From an uncultured Bacteroidales bacterium (GTDB lineage: Bacteria > Bacteroidota > Bacteroidia > Bacteroidales > Paludibacteraceae), in assembly GCA_900317745.1 (NCBI GenBank), contig ONHW01000001.1, positions 140,840 through 204,839 of the forward strand: a DNA stretch of 64,000 nt, written 5' to 3'. Both the position numbers and the translations under genes were made by a program. The notes below the pieces were generated by a model. It was not told the DNA's origin. It worked only from the letters and a program-made list of their open reading frames with translations, and searched no databases. This document shows, in pieces, positions 43,933-51,846 of the stretch (position 1 is its first letter; each line of letters begins with the position of its first letter).

Positions 43933-45690
43933 CTTAATCACCACTTCCTCCATAAGCATCATTACCCGAGGCTCCTTGGCAAAGGTCTTCAGGCGAGTAA
44001 TCAGTTTCTCCTCCTCCGACTCTTCGCCGCTCAGCAACTTCAGCATCTCCTCCAGTTGATCTTTGCTCTCGGGATAATAGTTGATATCATAACTCTCAAT
44101 GCCCGCCAGTTCGGCAGCCTTGGTGATAGCGTCACTCATGTTACCCATATCATCCACCAGACCGATCTGCTTGGCATCCTTGCCGAGCCATACACGACCT
44201 TCGGCAATCTTCTTTATATCGTCCTGTGACATCTTTCTGCCATCGGCACAACGGCGTGTGAACAAGTCATAACCGCGCTCGATCATAGCCTGCATCATAG
44301 CCTGCTCCTCGCTGTTCATACCCTGATAAATCATATTCAAACCCATGGTTGAGTGCTTGTGCGTACCTACTCCGTCAATATCCAGACCTACTTTGTCTCT
44401 GATCTTCTTTACATTAGGAATAGTTCCAAATATACCTATCGAACCGGTCAGCGTGGTAGGCTCGGCATAGATATAGTCAGCAGCACAGGATATATAATAT
44501 CCGCCCGAAGCAGCCAGGTCGCTCATCGACACTACTACCGGCAGACCTTTGGCTTGCAGGTCTTTCACTCCGTGCCATATCTCTTCACTTGCATCGGCAC
44601 TACCGCCGGGACTGTTCACGCGGAACACAACGGCTTTTACCTGGTCGTCTTTCTTTATTTCCTTCATCTGCTTGAGGATCTCCTTGGCGGTTATACCTTC
44701 ACCGTCGTCACCTACTATCTGCCCTTCGGCATACAGCACGGCTATGCGGTTCGGCAGTTTGGCTTTCGGACGCTCAACCTGCGCCAGCTTGGCGGTACTC
44801 ATCAGTTTGTAATCCTTCGAGCCGCTCATAATACGCAGAATCTCGTCCATCTGTTCACGATAAACAACCGTATCTACCAGATGGCAGTCAGCAAACGTTT
44901 GTGCGTTTTGTAGTTCGATATATTCGTCCGCAAACTTGTCGAGATCAGCTTCGCTTATGCCGCGCGAAGCACTGACTGCACTCCTGTATTCTTCCCATAT
45001 ACCGTTCAGGTAAAGCTCCGTCTGCTTGCGGTCGGCTTCTGACATCGAGGTGCGGAAGAACGGTTCAACGGCACTCTTGTACGTACCAACCTTCAGAATC
45101 TGCATCTCTACGCCCACTTTCTCCATCAGGCGTGTGTAATACATCTTTACTGCTGCCAAACCGTGCCAATCAACATGACCCGTAGCATTCAGGTAGATCT
45201 TGTCTGCCACACTTGCCAGATAGTAGTTCGTTGCATCATAATTGTCAGCGTAGGCAATAACCCACTTACCCGAACGCTCTTTGAACAACTGCAACCTGTC
45301 GCGGATAGCCTTGGCGGAAGCAGGTGCCATTGACATCTCACCGTCCAGAATATATATACCCTTTATCTTGTCATTCGTCTCTGCCAAACGGATGTTTTCC
45401 ATTATCTGATCCAAACCTGTTGATACTGTCTGATTGCCGTACATAGGCATATCTTTCAGTATATCAGCAAACGGGTTAGCAGACTGACCTTGTTCTACCA
45501 GATTACCCTTCAACTCCAGTTTGTAGATACTGTAATCTTCCAGTTTGACTTTTGCCGGTGTAAACATGTCGCCGAGAATCAGACCGAAAATAAAACTCAA
45601 TCCGAAATAGATTGCCAAACCAATCAGGCAACCGCGCAGACAACCGCCGTGACGCTGCGGCTGCTGACCATTGTTACTTGCTAAATTCAT
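43930..45690 (-). CDS. sppA: Signal peptide peptidase SppA, long type
   Basis: The 586-residue membrane-bound serine protease degrades leftover signal peptides. One membrane segment (CLIGLAIYFGLSFIFGLILG) near residue 30 is followed by two tandem crotonase-like halves. The general-base Lys lies in KVGTYKSAVEPFFR in the first half and the nucleophile Ser in SDLAASGGYYIS in the second, as in the 67-kDa E. coli type. The C-terminus is acidic (SGEESEEEKL). It is in line with rnhB upstream (30-bp gap). Confidence 0.95.
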   Translation of the reverse strand: MNLASNNGQQPQRHGGCLRGCLIGLAIYFGLSFIFGLILGDMFTPAKVKLEDYSIYKLELKGNLVEQGQSANPFADILKDMPMYGNQTVSTGLDQIMENIRLAETNDKIKGIYILDGEMSMAPASAKAIRDRLQLFKERSGKWVIAYADNYDATNYYLASVADKIYLNATGHVDWHGLAAVKMYYTRLMEKVGVEMQILKVGTYKSAVEPFFRTSMSEADRKQTELYLNGIWEEYRSAVSASRGISEADLDKFADEYIELQNAQTFADCHLVDTVVYREQMDEILRIMSGSKDYKLMSTAKLAQVERPKAKLPNRIAVLYAEGQIVGDDGEGITAKEILKQMKEIKKDDQVKAVVFRVNSPGGSADASEEIWHGVKDLQAKGLPVVVSMSDLAASGGYYISCAADYIYAEPTTLTGSIGIFGTIPNVKKIRDKVGLDIDGVGTHKHSTMGLNMIYQGMNSEEQAMMQAMIERGYDLFTRRCADGRKMSQDDIKKIAEGRVWLGKDAKQIGLVDDMGNMSDAITKAAELAGIESYDINYYPESKDQLEEMLKLLSGEESEEEKLITRLKTFAKEPRVMMLMEEVVIK

Positions 45691-45720
45691 AATCTATAAT
45701 TTTTTTTATTTATAATTTCT

Positions 45721-46407
45721 TTAGTCTTTGAGCAGGCTTTGCCTGCGGTCTTTTGACTTTCGACTTTCGACTAATCTAAAACTTTTCCTGTGATACTTTG
45801 TCACCCCGTATTTCTGTATCGCCTCATAGTGTGCCGCGGTAGGATAACCTTTGTTCTCGTCCCAATGATACATCGGATATTCCTCGTGCAACCGCAGCAT
45901 ATAATCGTCCCTGTACGTCTTTGCCAGCACACTGGCGGCAGCTATGCTCATATACGTTGCATCACCTTTCACCACCGTTCGTGCCGGCACTTCCAGTAAT
46001 CCGCCTTCAGACACGTAGGGTTTCCATTTGTTGCCGTCAACCAGTATATGTTCCGGCGTAAGAACTTTTCCTCCACGCACTACCAGTCCCGGTATATCTT
46101 TTCCATCAGCGCCTAACCCGTCCAACGCCCTATGCATTCCTGTCAGCGAGGCTTGCAGTATATTTATCCTGTCTATCTCCTCTGCCGACACTTCCACTAC
46201 TGCCCACGACACAGCTTCTTTCTCTATCACCTCGCGAAGAGCGTAACGTTGTTTCTCCGTCAGTTGCTTCGAATCGTTCAGTATATCGTTGCTGAAGTCC
46301 GGCGGTAGCACCACAGCCGCAGCAAACACACTGCCAGCCAACGGTCCTCTGCCAGCCTCATCGCACCCGGCCTCCAACACGCCTTCTATCATACATCTTT
46401 TCAACAT
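45721..46407 (-). CDS. rnhB: Ribonuclease HII with a repeat-derived C-terminal tail
   Basis: The 228-residue RNase HII removes RNA, including single ribonucleotides, from DNA. The catalytic start EAGCDEAGRGPLAG (D16, E17) and the later ILNDSKQLTEKQR and SVLAKTYRDDYML are complete. After the usual family end (YHRKSFRL) there are about 17 extra residues (VESRKSKDRRQSLLKD) encoded by TTTCGACTTTCGAC repeats and a GCAGGC-TTT-GCCTGC hairpin. The tail looks acquired and is probably disordered. A nearby start at MIEGVLEAG is also possible. Confidence 0.95.
   Translation of the reverse strand: MLKRCMIEGVLEAGCDEAGRGPLAGSVFAAAVVLPPDFSNDILNDSKQLTEKQRYALREVIEKEAVSWAVVEVSAEEIDRINILQASLTGMHRALDGLGADGKDIPGLVVRGGKVLTPEHILVDGNKWKPYVSEGGLLEVPARTVVKGDATYMSIAAASVLAKTYRDDYMLRLHEEYPMYHWDENKGYPTAAHYEAIQKYGVTKYHRKSFRLVESRKSKDRRQSLLKD
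45750..45775. repeat. TTTCGACTTTCGAC repeat encoding the RNase HII tail
   Basis: Three units of CGACTTT type with a preceding hairpin at 45732-45746. A very similar block is at 62212-62237 inside the AsmA-like gene. Confidence 0.75.
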
Positions 46408-46477
46408 TCACTTTCTTCTTTCAGCGCAGCAATCTCTCAACACTCAACTCTAAACACTCAACTCTCAACACTCAACT

Positions 46478-48739
46478 CTAAAACGGATATCCTATAGCAA
46501 AGTGGAACGTCATATCGTCTTTCCAGCACAATCCGTTCTTTACCGTGCGCCATTGCGTGCCTGCCAACTTGCCTTCCATGCGGCTCGGGTCATACAATTT
46601 AACTCCGAAATCCACACGGAAAAGCAGTATGTTGAAGTCCAGACGCAATCCCACACCGTACGACATAGCTATCTGCGTATAAAACTTATCCCACAGGAAT
46701 ACTCCGTTCGGCTGCGCTTCATAGTCGTCAATCGTCCAGTTGTTTCCCGCATCTACAAACGCCGCCAACTCGATGATCCGCCACACGCGCCAGCGATACT
46801 CCACGTTCATATCCAGACGTATATCGCCCACTTGCAGGTCGTAACTCGACAGACTGTTGTTGCCTCTGTAACTGCCCGGACCCAATGTCCTTGCCTGCCA
46901 ACCGCGCACACTGTTCGCTCCGCCCGAGAAGAAACGCTTCTCAAACGGCACGTTCTTTGAGTTAAGATACGGAACAGCAGCACCTATACCTACATGGAAC
47001 ACCAATCGATGGTTGGTTGTCAGCAACTGGTTGTACGACAAGTCCACATTCAACCGCGCAAACTGCGAGTACGGCACATTCACTATCTCGTATATTCCCG
47101 CCTCGTTAGGTTTCTCGTCAGCCAGCCGGCTCAAGGCGTATAACATGTTTCCTGCCGTCTCCAACTGGTATCCGAAGTTAACATAACTTGTCTCCGAGTT
47201 GTTCGGACGTTTGTTACTGTAGTTGCCCGAGTATCCCCAACCTACTATCAGGTGGTCGGTATAACTGTATTTCAGTATCGACGAACGCGACAAAATCTCG
47301 TTCTTGAACCGGTCGGAAATGTAAGGCAGATAGATATAACTTATATCCAGCACATTGAAGTTGTGCCGCCAGCGGCTGTACGGTTTGTACCACGTGTAGT
47401 ACAATCCCGCATTGAAAATATTCCGCGTATATTCGTCCGGACGGTTCTGATACGAATACATCAGGTTTGTCCGCCAGTGTGTCGGAAAACTCAACGCCGC
47501 TTCGCCTCGCGCCTCTATTGCACGACCGCCGTCCATACGCCACTCGTACTGCGCACCCGCACTGATCTTCAATTCCTCCGCGCCGCGGAAGATGTTCCTG
47601 TTCGCATACGACACCTGACCTTTTATACCCCACGCGTCACTCGAATAGGTGCCTTCCACTTCGGCACTCACCGTGTTGATCTTGTTCCGCGACAGATAGA
47701 TATGACACTCCAGACTATCCGCCGCCACTAACTCAAACCGTATATCCGAATACCGCACAGGACCCAAACCGTTGATATTGGCGTACGTGTTCGTCACGGC
47801 ACGCTCTCTGTACAAATCTCCCGGCTTGATCTCACACTGGCTCATCAGCACACTCTCACGCAGCAACTTGTTTCCGCGGTGCATAAACACGTAATTGTCT
47901 TTCTCTTTTACGTGCAACACTGTATCTTTGTCTTCCGCCTCGCTAAAGTCCTGATGAAAGAATACCCGCGAAATTTTGTACTGCCTGAATATTATATCTT
48001 GCACACTGTCAGGCTGTTCCGCCACATAGTCATGCAAGTGCATACGTATGTCTATCTCGCGGTTGTACGTACTGTCTGCCTCGTAGTGCAGATACTCCTT
48101 GTCGAAGAAGTAATATCCTCTGTTTCGCATCCGCTTGGTTATACGTTCCCGCTCGTCATCCAACGCCTGCGTCGAGTAACGCATTCCTCGTTCTATCAGG
48201 TGACGGCGGGTGTTGTAGGCCATATCGAACAACACAGGATTCTTCAGATCTATCGTATAGTTGCGAATCGTATATTCGGGTCCCGAATGCACATTGTACG
48301 TCAGCCATACTTTCCGCTCTTTCTTTTCTATCGTCGTATCTACCGTGGCTTGGAAATATCCCTCGTTACGCATCGCTTTCTTTATCTGCTCCATACTTTT
48401 CACGGTCTGCAAACTGTCATAGATAACAGGCGCCTCGCCTATCTTGTGCGCATTCTTTGTCGCCCACTTGTTGTATGGAGTGAGTGTATCCGAAGGTGCT
48501 GTGTTATACAGGTGCAACTGCAATTTCCAGAATCCCAACACCTCCGTATTCTGTGTCTGACGCAAGTAATGACGCAACTTCGATGCAGGTACCTGGTTCG
48601 TTCCATCTACATTCACGTTAACCTTGTACAGCAACTCCTTGTCTTCAGGCACAAACTTCGTCATATTACAACTGCTCAACAGTACTCCTGTAAGAAGTAC
48701 CATACACAGAATAATATGTTTTCTGCACCACTTTTGCAT
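46478..48739 (-). CDS. tamL: TamL-type outer-membrane Omp85 lipoprotein
   Basis: From the ATG at 48739 the protein has 753 residues. The signal peptide ends in a lipobox (LLSSC). Residues to about 330 are POTRA-like repeats (VNVDGTNQVPASKLRHYL, MEQIKKAMRNEGYFQATVDT) and the rest is a 16-strand Omp85 barrel with the conserved FFSGGANSVRGWQARTLGPGSY (RGF-type loop) and final strand FHFAIGYPF. Bacteroidota TamL is a lipidated relative of TamA that pairs with TamB. The AsmA-like protein at the end of this window is a possible partner. Upstream starts overlap the promoter. Confidence 0.9.
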   Translation of the reverse strand: MQKWCRKHIILCMVLLTGVLLSSCNMTKFVPEDKELLYKVNVNVDGTNQVPASKLRHYLRQTQNTEVLGFWKLQLHLYNTAPSDTLTPYNKWATKNAHKIGEAPVIYDSLQTVKSMEQIKKAMRNEGYFQATVDTTIEKKERKVWLTYNVHSGPEYTIRNYTIDLKNPVLFDMAYNTRRHLIERGMRYSTQALDDERERITKRMRNRGYYFFDKEYLHYEADSTYNREIDIRMHLHDYVAEQPDSVQDIIFRQYKISRVFFHQDFSEAEDKDTVLHVKEKDNYVFMHRGNKLLRESVLMSQCEIKPGDLYRERAVTNTYANINGLGPVRYSDIRFELVAADSLECHIYLSRNKINTVSAEVEGTYSSDAWGIKGQVSYANRNIFRGAEELKISAGAQYEWRMDGGRAIEARGEAALSFPTHWRTNLMYSYQNRPDEYTRNIFNAGLYYTWYKPYSRWRHNFNVLDISYIYLPYISDRFKNEILSRSSILKYSYTDHLIVGWGYSGNYSNKRPNNSETSYVNFGYQLETAGNMLYALSRLADEKPNEAGIYEIVNVPYSQFARLNVDLSYNQLLTTNHRLVFHVGIGAAVPYLNSKNVPFEKRFFSGGANSVRGWQARTLGPGSYRGNNSLSSYDLQVGDIRLDMNVEYRWRVWRIIELAAFVDAGNNWTIDDYEAQPNGVFLWDKFYTQIAMSYGVGLRLDFNILLFRVDFGVKLYDPSRMEGKLAGTQWRTVKNGLCWKDDMTFHFAIGYPF

Positions 48740-48759
48740 AATTCGCACAATTCGGCATA

Positions 48760-48791
48760 CAAAGATACTAAATTATTTGCATATTTCCAAA
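48760..48791 (-). promoter_or_regulatory. Promoter of tamL
   Basis: On the minus strand TTTG (48788-48791), 20 bases, TATCTTTG (48760-48767). It overlaps the oppositely directed promoter of the methyltransferase gene. Confidence 0.65.
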
Positions 48792-48807
48792 TTTTTTTGT
48801 ACCTTTG
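48776..48807 (+). promoter_or_regulatory. Promoter of the TrmH-family methyltransferase gene
   Basis: TTTG (48776-48779), 20 bases, TACCTTTG (48800-48807). It shares 16 bases with the tamL promoter, so the two probably compete for RNA polymerase. Confidence 0.65.
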
Positions 48808-48835
48808 CATAAAATTTGTTTAATATTTACGCATT

Positions 48836-49576
48836 ATGACCCAAAACGAGATAAAACAGATACGTTCATTGCAAATCAAAAAGTTCCGCGACGAACTCAA
48901 TCTCTTTGTTGCCGAAGGTGACAAATGTATCTCCGAACTGTCCAAATCGTTCACTCTCGTTCAGCATTTCTCTGCTGCCGACACGCCGCTCAAGGATATC
49001 GAACGGGCTTCCTCGCTTCGTACACCGCAAGGCAGTATTGCTGTTTTCCGCAAACCGCAATTCCCGCTGCCGGTTATCGAACCTGACACACTCTATCTTG
49101 CACTCGACGGTATTCAGGATCCGGGTAATCTCGGCACTATCATCCGTACTGCCGACTGGTTCGGTATTCGTGATATCATCTGTTCTGCCAATACTGCCGA
49201 CTGTTTCAGCCCGAAGGTTGTCCAAGCCACTATGGGTGCTCTCGCACGCGTACGCGTACATTATACTGACTTACCCGCATGGCTCACTAACCCTCAACTC
49301 TCAACCCTCAACTCTCAACCCTCAACTATATATGGTACTCTCCTCACCGGCAAAGATCTCTATGCTCCCGATGCTATACCTGACAAACGTTCCGGCATTA
49401 TAGTCATGGGCAACGAAGGCAATGGTCTTTCTCCCGAGGTCAGAAAACTGATCACACATTCGCTACGTATCCCATCGTTCCCGCCTGATGAGCCTACTTC
49501 CGAGAGTCTCAACGTTGCCATTGCTACTGCTATAATACTCGCACACTTCCGTCAACCTGATCCTATTAAACTCTAA
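48836..49576 (+). CDS. TrmH/SpoU-family RNA 2'-O-methyltransferase
   Basis: A 246-residue SPOUT enzyme with an N-terminal substrate-binding part and the three SpoU motifs: LDGIQDPGNLGTIIRTADWF, GIIVMGNEGNGLSPEV and LRIPSFPP with SLNVAIATAIIL. It methylates the ribose of a tRNA or rRNA nucleotide; the target cannot be told. Between motifs, the segment LTNPQLSTLNSQPSTI (49289-49332) is encoded by CTCAACTCTCAACC repeats and looks like an in-frame insertion. The gene is divergent from tamL, with overlapping promoters. Confidence 0.92.
   Translation: MTQNEIKQIRSLQIKKFRDELNLFVAEGDKCISELSKSFTLVQHFSAADTPLKDIERASSLRTPQGSIAVFRKPQFPLPVIEPDTLYLALDGIQDPGNLGTIIRTADWFGIRDIICSANTADCFSPKVVQATMGALARVRVHYTDLPAWLTNPQLSTLNSQPSTIYGTLLTGKDLYAPDAIPDKRSGIIVMGNEGNGLSPEVRKLITHSLRIPSFPPDEPTSESLNVAIATAIILAHFRQPDPIKL
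49289..49332. repeat. CCCTCAACTCT repeats inside the methyltransferase gene
   Basis: Three units of about 14 bp (CCCTCAACTCTCAA type) read in frame as NPQLSTLNSQPST. They belong to the family seen between genes at 43.9, 46.4 and 57.5 kb. Confidence 0.8.
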
Positions 49577-49632
49577 TCATCGACCACTGACTGCTGATTG
49601 CTGACTACTGATTACTGACCACTGACTGCTTC
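49577..49632. repeat. CTGACTGCTGATTG-type repeats after the methyltransferase gene
   Basis: Degenerate 7-bp units (CTGACTG, CTGATTG, CTGACTA, CTGATTA, CTGACCA) directly after the stop codon. No other feature is seen in them. Confidence 0.7.
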
Positions 49633-49697
49633 CTACCAACAAATTATAAATATATATCTTTTCTTTTAAACCTCTATATTTATAATAGTTTGTTGAA

Positions 49698-49990
49698 ATG
49701 TTCATAACCTCTGTTACCTGTTTACTTTCAGCACGTTCCGTTGTTCATAACTTTCAACAATTTTTTCTACACTGTTGATAGTTTTGAGTTATCAACAAGA
49801 GTACCTCTTTTTTCTTCAACATCTTTTCCACACTTTTCATAGTTATCAACAGCCTATTGTTAATAACTCCTGCAACTGTGTGATTTTCAGTTTTACTTTT
49901 CACTTTTTTCCGTTCTATTTTACATAGTATAGTAGGTGATTAGTAGGTGATCAGTAGGTAATTAGTAGATGATTAGTATATGATTTACCC
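49698..49990. other. Candidate replication origin (oriC-like region)
   Basis: An AT-rich, gene-free stretch. It has TTATCAACA at 49789-49797 and 49843-49851 and TTTTCCACA at 49824-49832 (each one base off the DnaA box TTATCCACA), plus weaker reverse sites near 49700, 49742, 49773 and 49857. Five 11-bp TAGTAGGTGAT units follow, resembling the TAG-type DnaA-trio element. Genes to the left mostly point away from it; to the right only 50.2-56.2 kb does. No dnaA gene is nearby, which is normal in Bacteroidota. Confidence 0.4.
49930..49984. repeat. Five tandem 11-bp repeats, TAGTAGGTGAT
   Basis: The first two units are identical; the others read CAGTAGGTAAT, TAGTAGATGAT and TAGTATATGAT. Each contains TAG/CAG plus TAG trinucleotides. 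They lie 80-140 bp from the last DnaA-like box. Confidence 0.85.
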
Positions 49991-50136
49991 AATAAAAACG
50001 CAACTACCTCGTAATGTAACTATACTGTCACAATACCATTCTTACTCTTTTATTGAATTGATTGTGCGTTTTATCGCTAAAATTATGGCATGCATTGTTG
50101 CAAAAAACTATTTTTTAATAAAATAATGAAAATAAA

Positions 50137-50168
50137 TTTGCTTTTCTCAAAATTATTTTGTATCTTTG
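50137..50168 (+). promoter_or_regulatory. Promoter and conserved leader of the first secreted-protein gene
   Basis: TTTG (50137-50140), 20 bases, TATCTTTG (50161-50168). In the leader, CATAATTAACC followed by a T-run and GTTAAC (50209-50232) recurs almost unchanged at 54978-55001 before the third gene, and the AATAAATTTGCTTTT block around the -33 box is shared too. Confidence 0.7.
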
Positions 50169-50250
50169 CAACGATAATTGGAATTTATCAAATAATAATG
50201 TTTTCTAACATAATTAACCAATTTTTGTTAACTTAAAAAATCAAACAATC

Positions 50251-51732
50251 ATGAAGAAATTCTTCTCAATTTTCGCTGCCGTGCTCTTCGCAGGTAGCAT
50301 GATGGCTGAGACTGTAACCCTTAAGATGGAGGATTATGCCGCTACATCGTTTACAGGTAATGGAATTACAGTATCTACAGCTAAAAATACTGGAGGTACA
50401 GAGCCTGCTTATAATGCAACGGGTAAAGACCTGCGCATATATGCTAAAGGTTCTATTACTATTTCTGCAGAAGCAAACATTACCGCAATTTCTTTTACTA
50501 TTTCTACCCAAGGTAAAAAACGTCTTGCTCCGCTGACAGTTAACGTTGGTACTGTTACTGTTAAGGGTACGCCTGATTTTACTGCAACATGGATTGGTTC
50601 TGCAAAAGAGGTTATCTTCACAGTTGGCGATAAAGCTGATTATGGAACAGATGGTAATTCTAAGGCAGGACAATTGGATTTTACTGAAATTGAAGTAACT
50701 CTTGAAGAGGGCTCTGCTCCCGCTGTTTCTACTCCGGTTATCACGGGCGATGCATCTTTCTACGAGACTGCTGAAATATCCATTGCTTGCTCTACCGAAG
50801 GTGCAAAAGTATATTATACACTCGATGGTGCTGAGCCTACCGCTGAATCAGCTCTCTACGCCGCTCCGTTCGAAATAAACGCTACTACCACTGTTAAAGC
50901 TATCGCTATCAAGGGTGAGGATAAGAGCGCTGTTGCTGAGAAAACATTCACCAAAGCTACTGTTCTGACCGTTGCACAAGCACTTGCTCTCGACCTCTCT
51001 ACACCTGTAGCAAACCAATATGTTGAAGGTATTGTTAGCAAGGTAGAAAGCTTCAACTCCACATACGGATCAATCACTTATTGGATCTCTGACAATGGTG
51101 AACAAGCAAACGAACTTGAGGTGTATGGCGGACTTGCAATGAACGGTGACAAATTTGAAGCACAAGACGACCTCGCAGTTGGCGACAAAGTGGTGGTATT
51201 TGGTACACTGAAGTTATATGATGGTACTAAAGAATTTGACAAGAACAACTACCTCGTAGCATTCGAGCCTGCAGGTATAGTAGTTTCCACCTGCGATTGG
51301 GATAATATTGAATGGCTTGGTGACGGCAGTCCTGAGCAAACATTTGGCAGCCAGTTCAAGGTTTGCAAGGATGGCACACAACCCGGTGTAGTGAACATAC
51401 AAAAACCGGGATGGGCTGCTGAAACAGGTATCTACCTCACGTTCCCAAGCGCTGCATTTGGCGAAATATCTCTGCCTGAGAATAAGTATGTTAAGGAAGG
51501 TGCCGGTATAGTATTCTATCTCTCAGCTTTCACGGCTAAAGAGACTGAGGTTTCTGTTATGTGCGAGAGCAACGAGATTATATTTACCGTTTACAACGAC
51601 AAGGGTACTGACGAACCTACTGCTCTCATCAATACCAAACCTGAGGTTAAAGCCGTTAAGACTGTTATCAACGGTCAGGTTGTTATCATCCGCGACGGTA
51701 AGATGATCAATGTTCTTGGCGTACAACTCTAA
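50251..51732 (+). CDS. Secreted modular protein with chitobiase-type and OB-like domains (copy 1)
   Basis: A 493-residue exported protein. The signal peptide MKKFFSIFAAVLFAGSMMA precedes a beta domain (about 20-155) found also in the next gene. Residues about 160-235 match the chitobiase/beta-hexosaminidase C-terminal-type repeat (YYTLDGAEPTAESALYAAPF, TTTVKAIAIKGEDKSAVAEK). An OB-fold-like domain follows (ANQYVEGIVSKVESF, VVVFGTLKLYDG). The last 30 residues (VKTVINGQVVIIRDGKMINV) form a tail shared by all three neighbours, perhaps a sorting or anchoring signal. No catalytic site is seen; a surface or structural role is likely. Confidence 0.75.
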   Translation: MKKFFSIFAAVLFAGSMMAETVTLKMEDYAATSFTGNGITVSTAKNTGGTEPAYNATGKDLRIYAKGSITISAEANITAISFTISTQGKKRLAPLTVNVGTVTVKGTPDFTATWIGSAKEVIFTVGDKADYGTDGNSKAGQLDFTEIEVTLEEGSAPAVSTPVITGDASFYETAEISIACSTEGAKVYYTLDGAEPTAESALYAAPFEINATTTVKAIAIKGEDKSAVAEKTFTKATVLTVAQALALDLSTPVANQYVEGIVSKVESFNSTYGSITYWISDNGEQANELEVYGGLAMNGDKFEAQDDLAVGDKVVVFGTLKLYDGTKEFDKNNYLVAFEPAGIVVSTCDWDNIEWLGDGSPEQTFGSQFKVCKDGTQPGVVNIQKPGWAAETGIYLTFPSAAFGEISLPENKYVKEGAGIVFYLSAFTAKETEVSVMCESNEIIFTVYNDKGTDEPTALINTKPEVKAVKTVINGQVVIIRDGKMINVLGVQL

Positions 51733-51783
51733 GCATAACAAACATGCTGTACATCATTGTTAAAATTTGATCAGCATTCAACT

Positions 51784-51817
51784 GCCTGGGTGTACCTTGT
51801 GATACACCCAGGCTTTA
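51784..51817 (+). terminator. Terminator between secreted-protein genes 1 and 2
   Basis: GCCTGGGTGTA and TACACCCAGGC form a perfect 11-bp stem with an 8-base loop, followed by TTTATAA. Gene 2 has no separate promoter of the usual kind, so it may rely on partial read-through. Confidence 0.85.
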
Positions 51818-51846
51818 TAAACCCAATCAATTAATACTTTCTAATC

